DNA from: an uncultured Prevotella sp.
GTDB lineage: Bacteria > Bacteroidota > Bacteroidia > Bacteroidales > Bacteroidaceae
Reading direction: 5' to 3'
Assembly (NCBI GenBank): GCA_900319895.1
Contig: ONQK01000172.1
Coordinates: 1-25,204, forward strand
DNA length: 25,204 nt
Below the pieces are notes generated by a model. That model saw nothing but the letters and a program-made list of their open reading frames with translations. It was not told the origin of the DNA and made no database searches. Below are positions 1 to 7,105 of the stretch, piece after piece. The position numbers were made by a program, and so were the translations under genes. Numbering within the stretch: the stretch's first letter is position 1; the number at the start of each line of letters is the position of its first letter.

Positions 1-146
1 AAACCACAGGCATCGACGCTTCGCTAAAGGATAATGAACCACAGTCAAACGACCATTATTATTCGATAGACGGACAGCGCCTGCAGGATAAGCCTACGAA
101 GAAGGGCGTCTATATCGTAGACGGTAAGAAGGTAGTGGTGAAATGA
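1..146 (+). CDS. C-terminal end of a Prevotella-type surface/secreted protein (partial)
   Basis: Only the last 47 codons are inside the window; the frame is open from base 3 and stops with TGA at 144-146. The peptide contains YYSIDGQRLQDKP followed by KKGVYIVDGKKVVVK and the stop. This short C-terminal module (Y-x-hydrophobic-x-G-Q-R ... K-G-h-Y-I-x-x-G-K-K-V-x-x-K) is common at the end of Prevotella and Bacteroides exported proteins and resembles sorting-type C-termini. The rest of the protein, and so its function, lies outside the window. That it is exported is inferred from the tail alone. Confidence 0.7.
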   Translation, partial: TTGIDASLKDNEPQSNDHYYSIDGQRLQDKPTKKGVYIVDGKKVVVK

Positions 147-188
147 CCGTCCATGAAAAAGTTTTAGTCCATATTGGGGCTTATGGCT

Positions 189-217
189 CTTTTTAGAACG
201 ACGGCTAAAAAGTTTTT
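189..217 (+). terminator. Candidate terminator after the partial left-edge gene
   Basis: CTTTTTAG (189-196) and CTAAAAAG (205-212) are perfect inverted repeats around an 8-nt loop, followed at once by TTTTT (213-217). The stem is A/T-rich and so weak, but it has the shape of an intrinsic terminator about 40 nt after the stop at 146. Confidence 0.45.
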
Positions 218-239
218 GAAGGAGAGTAGCCCTGAATAA

Positions 240-277
240 AAGAAATGAGAGCTTCGTCTTAGAGGCTCTCATTTCTT
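240..277. terminator. Perfect 13-bp hairpin, probable terminator
   Basis: AAGAAATGAGAGC (240-252) is perfectly complementary to GCTCTCATTTCTT (265-277) around a 12-nt loop. It lies between the left-edge gene (plus strand) and tRNA-Arg(TCT) (minus strand). Neither side has a clean T tract, so the direction is uncertain; it could stop readthrough from both. Confidence 0.55.
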
Positions 278-379
278 GTGTTTCGTGATTCGGTTTCTCG
301 TGTTTCGTAATCCCGTTGCCATTCGCTCGAACAAGCCGTCCGCATCTCTGCCACGGGCTAGCCACTTGAAAACCAGTTT

Positions 380-457
380 TGGTGATTCCGTTGGGATTCG
401 AACCCAAGACCCACAGCTTAGAAGGCTGTTGCTCTAATCCAACTGAGCTACGGAACC
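380..457 (-). tRNA. tRNA-Arg (anticodon TCT)
   Basis: On the minus strand the cloverleaf starts GGTTCCG at 457 and its acceptor 3' arm CGGAATC ends at 384, with discriminator A at 383 and an encoded CCA at 382-380. The D arm is GCTC-loop-GAGC with a canonical GG. The anticodon stem ACAGC/GCTGT encloses CTTCTAA, giving anticodon TCT (reads AGA). The T arm TTGGG-TTCGAAT-CCCAA is canonical. The acceptor stem has one G-T wobble. It has its own promoter just upstream. Confidence 0.95.
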
Positions 458-470
458 AACAAATCGCCTG

Positions 471-502
471 CAAAATTAGTCTTTTTCCATCGTTCCACCA
501 AA
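471..502 (-). promoter_or_regulatory. Promoter of tRNA-Arg(TCT)
   Basis: Read on the minus strand, TTTG (502-499) is followed after 20 bp by TAATTTTG (478-471), an exact match to the Bacteroidota -33/-7 pattern. It ends 13 bp before the tRNA 5' end, so transcription would begin a few bases upstream of the mature tRNA. Confidence 0.75.
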
Positions 503-682
503 TATATTTCCAAAAAAATGCATTTTTAAGGCCGAATATTTGATTTATGCTAGATGTATGGGAAACAAATTCTTGATTTCCAACTTACTTTGAGACCAAA
601 ATCATCAAAAACATTCCTTTTTTGAAAAGTGGAGTTTGCAAAAGCTTTTAATATTGCATTTTTTCTTCAATTTTATTTACTT

Positions 683-718
683 TTTGCTTAAAGATTAAGA
701 CTTTTTTAAATAACTTTG
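683..718 (+). promoter_or_regulatory. Candidate promoter of the nqr operon
   Basis: TAACTTTG at 711-718 matches the -7 element TAnnTTTG. A TTTG lies at 683-686, but the 24-bp spacing is longer than usual, so only the -7 call is reasonably firm. The rest of 503-710 is A/T-rich with no open frame or clear structure. The leader to nqrA would be about 40 nt. Confidence 0.5.
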
Positions 719-761
719 CAAGGCTTTTTTTGTAAGCAAGTTCAAAATATCAATCATAAAT

Positions 762-2114
762 ATGACAAACGTAGTTAAGTTGCGCAAGGGCTTAGACATC
801 AACCTCAAAGGTCGCGCTACGAAGACGAAATTTCCACTCAATCCAAGCGACGAGTACGCGCTGGTTCCTGATGATTTTGTGGGAGTGACGCCGAAAGTCG
901 TGGTGCGCGAGGGCGATATGGTCAAAGCAGGGGACGCCTTGTTTGTTAACAAAAATTGTCCCGAGGTGAAATTCTCTTCTCCCGTCAGTGGCATTGTTAC
1001 TGCCGTGTTGAGGGGGGAGCGCCGTAAAGTGTTGTGTGTAAAGGTGAAAGCCGACAAAGAAATGGTTTTCGCCGACTTCGGCAAACAGGATGTTGAAAAA
1101 CTTTCCGGCGAAGAGGTGAAGGGCCATTTGTTGCAAGCAGGTCTGTTTGGCTACATCAACCAATTGCCGTACGCCGTTTCAACCACGCCCGACACAAAGC
1201 CGAAGTCTATTTTTGTCTCTGCACTGCGTGACATGCCTTTGGCTGGTGACTTCGAGTATGAATTGACGGGCAATGAGCATGATTTCCAAACAGGACTTAC
1301 GGCCTTGAGCAAGGTTGCAAAAGTATATTTGGGCATCGGCAAGGGGCAGAGGGCAGAGGCTCTCACTCAGGCCAAGAACGCCGAGGTCACTGTGTTCGAC
1401 GGGCCTTGTCCGGCAGGCAACGTTGGTGTTCAGGTCTGCCATCTTGACCCGGTGAACAAGGGTGATGTGGTCTGGACGGTCGACCCGGCGGCAGTGATCT
1501 TTTTCGGCCGCCTGTTCAACACGGGAAAAGTCAACCTCATGCGTACGGTGGCAGTTGCCGGCAGTGAAGTGGACAATCCCGCTTATGTCGACGCATTGGT
1601 AGGCACCCCGGTTTCCACTATAATTGAAGGAAAAATCGATGCTCAAAAAAGCCTCCGTGTCATCAACGGCAACCCGTTGACGGGTCGAAACACGGGATTG
1701 GGCGGATTTCTGGGTGCGCACACTTCAGAGATAACGGTCATTCCAGAAGGAGACCACGCCGATGAATTTGTGGGGTGGATCTTGCCGCGCTTTAACGATT
1801 TTTCGGTCAATCGCTCGTATTTTTCATGGCTTTTGGGCAAGAACAAAGCCTACACGATGGACGCTCGCGTCAAAGGTGGCGAGCGAAAAGTCATTATGAG
1901 CGGCGAGTACGACAAGGTCTTACCGATGGACATCTATGCCGAATACCTCATCAAAGCGATTATAACAGGCGATATTGACAAACAAGAGCAATTGGGCATT
2001 TATGAAATCTCTCCCGAAGACTTTGCGCTGGCGGAGTTTGTCGACTCGTCTAAACTAGAACTTCAAAAAATCATCAGACAAGGACTTGACATCCTTAGAA
2101 AGGAGAATGCGTAA
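762..2114 (+). CDS. nqrA: Na+-translocating NADH:quinone oxidoreductase subunit A
   Basis: This is the cytoplasmic peripheral subunit of the Na+-NQR respiratory pump, which oxidises NADH, reduces quinone (menaquinone in this phylum) and exports Na+. The 450-residue length and the start MTNVVKLRKGLDINLKGRA are typical of NqrA, as are the central DGPCPAGNVGVQVCHLDP stretch (about 210-230) and FFGRLFNTG. NqrA carries no redox cofactor in known complexes and sits against NqrB. It is first in a six-gene operon. Its TAA shares its last A with the ATG of nqrB (2112-2116, TAATG), so the two are translationally coupled. The start follows the candidate promoter at 711-718 and no upstream in-frame start is needed. 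Confidence 0.97.
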   Translation: MTNVVKLRKGLDINLKGRATKTKFPLNPSDEYALVPDDFVGVTPKVVVREGDMVKAGDALFVNKNCPEVKFSSPVSGIVTAVLRGERRKVLCVKVKADKEMVFADFGKQDVEKLSGEEVKGHLLQAGLFGYINQLPYAVSTTPDTKPKSIFVSALRDMPLAGDFEYELTGNEHDFQTGLTALSKVAKVYLGIGKGQRAEALTQAKNAEVTVFDGPCPAGNVGVQVCHLDPVNKGDVVWTVDPAAVIFFGRLFNTGKVNLMRTVAVAGSEVDNPAYVDALVGTPVSTIIEGKIDAQKSLRVINGNPLTGRNTGLGGFLGAHTSEITVIPEGDHADEFVGWILPRFNDFSVNRSYFSWLLGKNKAYTMDARVKGGERKVIMSGEYDKVLPMDIYAEYLIKAIITGDIDKQEQLGIYEISPEDFALAEFVDSSKLELQKIIRQGLDILRKENA

Positions 2115-3277
2115 TGGCTTTTTTAAGAAATTATTTAGATAAAATCCGTCCCCATTTTGAAGAAGGCGGCAAGTTGCATGCCTTTCGTAGCATCTACGAT
2201 GGCATGGATACATTTTTGTATGTGCCCAACACCACTTCCAAAAGCGGCGTGAGCATCCACGATGCCATTGACTCCAAGCGCATCATGAGTTTCGTTGTTA
2301 TAGCTCTGCTCCCTGCTTTGCTCTTCGGCATGTATAATGTCGGTTATCAGAACTATGCGGCGGCGGGAGCATTGAACGGCGCATCGTTCTTGGAAATGTT
2401 CACATTCGGTTTTTTGGCCGTTCTTCCCAAGATTCTTGTCAGCTACGTCGTTGGCCTGGGCATTGAGTTCGCATGGGCACAGTGGAAAGGTGAGGAGATT
2501 CAGGAAGGCTTCCTCGTGACAGGTATGCTCATCCCGCTGATTGTCCCCGTCGGCTGCCCGCTTTGGACCTTGGCCTTGGCAACCGCTTTTGCCGTTGTTT
2601 TCGTCAAGGAGATTTTCGGCGGCACGGGAATGAACTTGTTCAATGTGGCATTGATGACCCGTGCATTCCTTTTCTTTGCCTATCCTCAAAAGATGAGCGG
2701 CGACAGCGTGTGGATTGAGACGCAGCAGGTTTTTGGTCTGGGCAACACTCTTCCCGACGGCTTTACCTCGGCCACACCATTGGCGGCAGTCAGTGCAGGC
2801 ATGGAAAGCCCTGCTGGATTGAGCGAAATGGTGACAGGACTGATTCCCGGCTCTATTGGCGAGACCAGCATCATTGCCATTGCCATAGGTGCCATCATCC
2901 TTTTATGGACGGGCATTGCATCTTGGAAAATCATTCTGAGCGTCTTTGTGGGCGGCGGCTTGGCAGCCGGAATTTTTGAGGCAAGCGAAATGACCTCAAT
3001 CCACTGGTATGAGCACTTGATGCTTGGCGGCTTCGCATTTGGCGCCGTATTCATGGCAACAGACCCCGTTACAGCAGCTCGCACCGAATGCGGGAAATGG
3101 GTCTACGGGTTCCTCATCGGCGTAATGGCAGTCTTTATCCGTGTGCTTAACCTGGGCTATCCGGAAGGCATGATGTTGGCCATTCTCTTGATGAATATGT
3201 TCGCACCATTGATTGACTATTGTGTCGTTCAGCGCAATATCACGAAACGTGCCAAGCGAGCAGCAGATCAAAAATGA
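2114..3277 (+). CDS. nqrB: Na+-NQR subunit B (RnfD/NqrB family membrane protein)
   Basis: Integral membrane subunit carrying a covalent FMN and the riboflavin site at the end of the electron path, close to quinone reduction. The 387 residues begin with a soluble stretch of about 55 residues, followed by many hydrophobic helices from about 57 onward. The flavinylation motif is seen as DGFTSATPL (215-223), with Thr221 the expected FMN-phosphoester residue. Also present is the conserved VGCPLWTLALA region (146-156) and the GGTGMNLFN loop (169-177). The start overlaps the nqrA stop by one base. The length fits the family and nothing appears missing. Confidence 0.97.
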   Translation: MAFLRNYLDKIRPHFEEGGKLHAFRSIYDGMDTFLYVPNTTSKSGVSIHDAIDSKRIMSFVVIALLPALLFGMYNVGYQNYAAAGALNGASFLEMFTFGFLAVLPKILVSYVVGLGIEFAWAQWKGEEIQEGFLVTGMLIPLIVPVGCPLWTLALATAFAVVFVKEIFGGTGMNLFNVALMTRAFLFFAYPQKMSGDSVWIETQQVFGLGNTLPDGFTSATPLAAVSAGMESPAGLSEMVTGLIPGSIGETSIIAIAIGAIILLWTGIASWKIILSVFVGGGLAAGIFEASEMTSIHWYEHLMLGGFAFGAVFMATDPVTAARTECGKWVYGFLIGVMAVFIRVLNLGYPEGMMLAILLMNMFAPLIDYCVVQRNITKRAKRAADQK

Positions 3278-3304
3278 TTGTTTAAAATTTGATTTTGAAA
3301 GAGT

Positions 3305-3919
3305 ATGAATACTAATAGTAACACATATACGATAGCCTATTCGGCAATACTCGTGGTGACAGTCGCGTTTTTACTGGCTTTTGTCTCACAGTCGCTGAAA
3401 GGGCGCCAGGAGGAGAACGTGAAACTCGACTTGAAGAAACAAATTCTATATTCTCTGAACATCCGAGGGCTGGACAACGCAGAAGCCGAGGGAAAATACA
3501 ATGAGGTAGTGAAGTCTGAAAAGCAAATCGACGGACAGAGCATCTATTTTTGCGAAGTCGACGGCGCACCCAAATACGTCTTCCCCCTGAAAGGAATGGG
3601 ACTTTGGGGCGGCATCAGCGGATTTTTGGCTGTTAACGAAGACAAGGCAACGGTTTACGGTGTGTTTTTCAATCACGAAAGCGAAACAGCTGGCCTTGGA
3701 GCAGAAATCAAGGATTCGCAGGCTTGGCAAGAGAAGTTCATCGGTAAAAAGCTTTTCAAGGAGAACAGTGAAGAGGTGGCCCTCTCCATCGTGAAGAAAA
3801 TAGAAGACCCGCAGTCGCAAGTCGACGTTGTCACAGGTGCAACACTCACCTCAGACGGTGTCCGCGACATGTTAAGGGATGGTATCAAACAGAATATTAA
3901 ATTTTTAAAAGAGAAATAA
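3305..3919 (+). CDS. nqrC: Na+-NQR subunit C (covalent FMN carrier)
   Basis: A subunit with one N-terminal membrane helix (about 9-27) and a periplasmic FMN-binding domain. The flavinylation motif VVTGATLTSDGV places the covalent FMN on Thr180 (TGAT, 177-180), the same chemistry as in NqrB. The GLGAEI motif at about 130-135 is also typical. At 204 residues it is shorter than many gammaproteobacterial NqrC proteins (about 255), which is usual in Bacteroidota. It lies 27 nt after nqrB and 3 nt before nqrD. Flavinylation would need an ApbE-type transferase, which is not encoded in this window. Confidence 0.96.
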   Translation: MNTNSNTYTIAYSAILVVTVAFLLAFVSQSLKGRQEENVKLDLKKQILYSLNIRGLDNAEAEGKYNEVVKSEKQIDGQSIYFCEVDGAPKYVFPLKGMGLWGGISGFLAVNEDKATVYGVFFNHESETAGLGAEIKDSQAWQEKFIGKKLFKENSEEVALSIVKKIEDPQSQVDVVTGATLTSDGVRDMLRDGIKQNIKFLKEK

Positions 3920-3922
3920 ATC

Positions 3923-4546
3923 ATGGCTCTATTCAGTAAACAAAATAAAGAAGCTTTGACCAATCCGCTCAACGTCGACCATCCTATCCTGGGACAGGTC
4001 TTGGGCATTTGCTCGGCACTTGCCGTCACTTCCCAGTTGAAGCCGGCCATTGTCATGGGACTTGCCGTGACAATCATCACAGCATTTGCCAACGTCATTA
4101 TCTCCATCATCCGTAACACCATTCCCAACCGCATCCGAATCGTGGTACAGCTGGTGGTCGTTGCGGCATTGGTGACCATTGTGTCACAAGTTTTGAAGGC
4201 GTTTGCCTATGACGTGAGCGTGGAACTCTCGGTCTATGTCGGACTGATTATCTCCAACTGTATCCTCATGGGACGCTTGGAGGCCTTTGCCATGATGAAC
4301 AAACCCTGGCCGTCGCTGCTTGACGGTATCGGCAACGGTTTGGCCTACGCCATGATTCTCGTCATCGTCGGAGGCTTCCGCGAACTCTTCGGCAGAGGGA
4401 CGTTGCTCGGATTTCAAGTCATCCCACAAAGTTTCTATGATGCCGGCTATATCAACAACGGCATGATGACCATGCCAGCCATGGCGTTGATACTTGTCGG
4501 ATGCGTAATTTGGATACATCGTGCATATTTTTACAAAGAAAAATAA
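3923..4546 (+). CDS. nqrD: Na+-NQR subunit D (membrane subunit)
   Basis: Polytopic membrane protein of 207 residues; NqrD and NqrE are homologous, inverted in the membrane, and together hold an intramembrane [2Fe-2S] cluster. The cluster ligands are visible as Cys30 (LGICSALAVT) and Cys113 (SNCILMGRLEAFA), at family positions. It begins 3 nt after the nqrC stop. After it comes an unusually long 120-nt gap before nqrE, in contrast to the tight spacing elsewhere in the operon. Confidence 0.96.
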   Translation: MALFSKQNKEALTNPLNVDHPILGQVLGICSALAVTSQLKPAIVMGLAVTIITAFANVIISIIRNTIPNRIRIVVQLVVVAALVTIVSQVLKAFAYDVSVELSVYVGLIISNCILMGRLEAFAMMNKPWPSLLDGIGNGLAYAMILVIVGGFRELFGRGTLLGFQVIPQSFYDAGYINNGMMTMPAMALILVGCVIWIHRAYFYKEK

Positions 4547-4614
4547 GGGGTTGGAGAAGTGAAGCCGGCGCGCTGGTGGCTGACACGAAATAGAGAGGCA
4601 AATGGCTTGGTTGT

Positions 4615-4627
4615 CGTCCAAAGGACG
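4615..4627 (+). other. Small GC hairpin in the nqrD-nqrE gap
   Basis: CGTCC (4615-4619) and GGACG (4623-4627) form a 5-bp stem with an AAA loop. It sits inside the 120-nt non-coding gap 4547-4666. No T tract follows, so it is not an intrinsic terminator. It may be a processing or stability element in the nqr mRNA, or have no function. Confidence 0.35.
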
Positions 4628-4666
4628 GGCGTGGCGAAAACTTCCTAACTACAAAAAAGAAAAATT

Positions 4667-5293
4667 ATGGAACATTTATTTAGTCTATTTTTCAGGTCAA
4701 TTTTTGTTGACAACATGATTTTCGCATTCTTCTTGGGAATGTGTTCATATCTAGCGGTGTCAAAATCGGTCAAAACATCATTTGGACTAGGCATAGCCGT
4801 CACTTTCGTATTATTGGTTACGGTTCCTGTTAATTATCTTTTGCAGACCAAGATTCTGGGGCCTGACTGTTTGGTCGAGGGCGTGGACTTGAGCTATCTG
4901 AGCTTTATCTTATTCATCGCAGTTATCGCTGGCATAGTACAACTTGTAGAGATGGCGGTGGAAAAATACTCGCCGTTGCTCTATGCAGCCTTGGGCATCT
5001 TCTTGCCTTTGATTGCGGTGAACTGTGCCATCATGGGCTCCTCGCTTTTCATGCAGCAGCGCATATTGCTTGACCCGAGCAACTCGCAGGCAATCACCTC
5101 AATCGTGGATGCTATTGTCTACGCCATTGGGTCGGGCATTGGCTGGACACTCGCCATCGTGGCATTGGGTGCCATCCGCGAAAAAATGCAGTACAGCGAT
5201 GTCCCCAAACCATTGCAAGGGCTTGGCATCACGTTCATCACCGTCGGTCTCATGGCAATGGCAATGATGTGTTTTAGTGGACTTAACATTTAA
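4667..5293 (+). CDS. nqrE: Na+-NQR subunit E (membrane subunit)
   Basis: Polytopic membrane protein of 208 residues, partner of NqrD. The [2Fe-2S] ligands are seen as Cys26 (FFLGMCSYLAVSKS) and Cys120 (LIAVNCAIMGSSLF), exactly at the family positions. It starts MEHLFSLFFRSIFVDNM, a typical NqrE N-terminus. It follows the 120-nt gap after nqrD, so its translation is not coupled to the upstream gene. No Bacteroidota-type promoter stands out in the gap, so cotranscription is still the simplest reading. nqrF begins 15 nt downstream. Confidence 0.96.
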   Translation: MEHLFSLFFRSIFVDNMIFAFFLGMCSYLAVSKSVKTSFGLGIAVTFVLLVTVPVNYLLQTKILGPDCLVEGVDLSYLSFILFIAVIAGIVQLVEMAVEKYSPLLYAALGIFLPLIAVNCAIMGSSLFMQQRILLDPSNSQAITSIVDAIVYAIGSGIGWTLAIVALGAIREKMQYSDVPKPLQGLGITFITVGLMAMAMMCFSGLNI

Positions 5294-5308
5294 TCAAAAG
5301 AAAAAATA

Positions 5309-6577
5309 ATGGTAACATTCATTTTATATAGTATAGCGGTCTTTCTTGTTACGATTCTTTTATTGGTCGTACTTTTGCTTGTCGCAAAAAAATACCTTTC
5401 TCCAAGTGGAAATGTAAACATCGAAATTAATGGCGAAAAAACCATCAATGTGCCGCAGGGAACATCTGTCATGACAACGCTCAACGACAATGGCGTGTTT
5501 TTGCCTTCTGCCTGTGGCGGAAAAGCTTCGTGTGGGCAGTGCAAGGTGCAAATATTGGAGGGGGGCGGAGAAATCCTGGACTCGGAGAAACCGCACTTCA
5601 GCCGTAAGGAAATCAAGGAGGGGTGGCGTTTAGGATGCCAATGCAAAGTGAAAGGCGACCTCAAAGTCCATGTTGACGAGTCAATCCTCGGCGTGAAAGA
5701 ATACGAGTGCACCGTCATCTCAAACAAAAACGTGGCAACATTCATCAAGGAATTCAAGGTGCAATTGCCGGCAGGTGAGCACATGGACTTCTTGCCAGGC
5801 TCGTATGCACAAATCAAAATACCAGCCTTCGACTGCATCGACTACGACAAGGATTTCGACAAGTCGCTCATCGGCGAAGAATACTTGCCGGCATGGGAGA
5901 AATTCGGCATGTTCCCACTCAAATGTAAAAACCCGGAGCCAACCATTCGCGCCTATTCCATGGCCAACTATCCGGCAGAAGGCGATGTCTTCATGCTGAC
6001 AGTTCGTATCGCCACACCGCCGATGAAAGCAGACAAGAGCGGTTTCATGGAGGTCAATCCGGGCATCGCCTCCTCTTACATCTTCTCATTGAAACCCGGC
6101 GACAAAGTTGTCATGAGCGGACCTTTTGGCGACTTCCATCCAAATTTCGACTCGAAAAAGGAGATGATTTGGGTCGGCGGAGGCGCCGGCATGGCTCCGC
6201 TGCGCGCACAAATCATGCATATGACCAAAACACTGCAAACAACCGACCGTGAAATGCATTATTTTTACGGCGCGCGTGCACTGAACGAGGTTTTCTACCT
6301 CGAAGACTTCCACCAGCTGGAAAAGGACTTCCCAAACTTCCACTTCCATTTGGCGCTCGACCGTCCAGACCCGGCAGCCGATGCCGCTGGTGTGAAGTAC
6401 ACTCCAGGATTTGTCCACCAGGTAATGCTTGAGACTTATCTGAAAGACCATGAGGCACCCGAAGACATCGAGTACTATATGTGCGGCCCGGGGCCGATGT
6501 CGAAAGCGGTAGTGGGAATGCTCGACTCGCTCGGCGTTGAGCCAGAAAGCATCCTCTACGACGACTTTGGCGCTTAA
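5309..6577 (+). CDS. nqrF: Na+-NQR subunit F (NADH dehydrogenase subunit, FAD and [2Fe-2S])
   Basis: The entry point for electrons: oxidises NADH through FAD and passes electrons to a [2Fe-2S] cluster. The 422 residues show an N-terminal membrane helix (about 3-26), then a plant-type ferredoxin domain with ligands Cys69, Cys75, Cys78 and Cys110. An FNR-type flavin domain follows with RAYSMAN (214-220) as the FAD motif. The NADH domain has GGGAGMAPLR (290-299) and CGPGPM (392-397), and the protein ends YDDFGA. All expected motifs are intact. It is last in the operon and followed by a strong terminator. Confidence 0.97.
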   Translation: MVTFILYSIAVFLVTILLLVVLLLVAKKYLSPSGNVNIEINGEKTINVPQGTSVMTTLNDNGVFLPSACGGKASCGQCKVQILEGGGEILDSEKPHFSRKEIKEGWRLGCQCKVKGDLKVHVDESILGVKEYECTVISNKNVATFIKEFKVQLPAGEHMDFLPGSYAQIKIPAFDCIDYDKDFDKSLIGEEYLPAWEKFGMFPLKCKNPEPTIRAYSMANYPAEGDVFMLTVRIATPPMKADKSGFMEVNPGIASSYIFSLKPGDKVVMSGPFGDFHPNFDSKKEMIWVGGGAGMAPLRAQIMHMTKTLQTTDREMHYFYGARALNEVFYLEDFHQLEKDFPNFHFHLALDRPDPAADAAGVKYTPGFVHQVMLETYLKDHEAPEDIEYYMCGPGPMSKAVVGMLDSLGVEPESILYDDFGA

Positions 6578-6590
6578 TAGCTGAAAATGG

Positions 6591-6633
6591 AAGTCACGGC
6601 CCAAAACCCTTTGTTTTGAGCCGTGACTTTTTT
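6591..6633 (+). terminator. Intrinsic terminator of the nqr operon
   Basis: AAGTCACGGC (6591-6600) pairs perfectly with GCCGTGACTT (6620-6629). After one A-C mismatch the stem continues with CAAAA/TTTTG, closing on a 7-nt loop. A run of T follows (6628-6633). It lies 14 nt after the nqrF stop. Confidence 0.9.
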
Positions 6634-6750
6634 AGTTGCCTCGCATTTTTGAGCCCAAAAGATTTGGTGTCCATATCCCCGTATTTGGTGCTTACGCCAT
6701 AGAGCATGGCCGAAAAGGTCTTTCCAAGTAAAACCGAGACATATAAATAA

Positions 6751-6880
6751 CAAGGCTGGGGAAAGGCTAAGGCAAAACTAGGGAAAAGCCAGGGCAGGGC
6801 TAGGGCAAGACTAAGGCAAGGCTAAGGCAAAGCTGGGGAAAGGCTAGGGCAAAACTAGGGAAAAGCTAGGGCAAGGCTGG
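6751..6880 (+). repeat. Array of eleven and a partial twelfth 11-bp tandem repeats upstream of gyrA
   Basis: Starting at 6751 the sequence splits without a gap into 11-base units, for example CAAGGCTGGGG, AAAGGCTAAGG, CAAAACTAGGG and AAAAGCTAGGG, ending with a partial CAAGGCTGG at 6872-6880. The pattern is [C/A]A[A/G][A/G][G/A]CT[A/G][A/G]GG; position 2 A, 6 C, 10 G and 11 G never change, and position 7 T changes once. A higher-order 77-bp period is visible: units 1-5 resemble units 8-12, and unit 3 equals unit 10. A period of 11 is not a multiple of three and no frame is open across it, so it is not coding. The surrounding gene-free stretch is 6634-7105; 6634-6750 shows only a short direct repeat (ATTTGGTG at 6662 and 6683), and 6881-7005 is A/T-rich. 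Confidence 0.9.
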
Positions 6881-7005
6881 AAAAATCCTCGCCGTTTTTG
6901 ATTAAAAAAGGTCAAAAAAACAGTTTAACCCATCCGGGAAAAGCAAAAAAGTCGCTAAAAATGTTTTTTTTGGTTTAAATGCTTTTTTCTATCAAAAAAA
7001 TATCG

Positions 7006-7013
7006 TAATTTTG
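7006..7013 (+). promoter_or_regulatory. Candidate -7 element of the gyrA promoter
   Basis: TAATTTTG fits TAnnTTTG. The best -33 match at a 19-bp distance is only TTTT (6983-6986), so the upstream half is weak. It leaves a leader of about 85 nt before the gyrA ATG and lies 126 bp after the 11-bp repeat array. Confidence 0.5.
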
Positions 7014-7105
7014 GCACGTTAAAAATCCCTTAAAACGTCTTAGAACGAAAAAAAACGCTATTCTCGACGTTTTCGGAGTAAAAAAAGGAAGAAATTTAGA
7101 CTAAG

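Noticed and set aside
278..308. Two copies of GTGTTTCGT 22 bp apart
   Set aside because: Only nine bases match cleanly and the flanks diverge quickly; not enough for a repeat or attachment site.
2135..2689. A 184-codon open frame on the minus strand across nqrB
   Set aside because: It lies opposite a motif-complete nqrB, is rich in Cys, His and charged residues without family resemblance, and has no promoter; it is an antisense shadow. The same applies to long minus-strand frames over nqrA, gyrA (8951-9511) and rarA.
6751..6880. Possible CRISPR array
   Set aside because: Units are 11 bp, contiguous and without spacers, and no cas gene is present; it is a tandem minisatellite.
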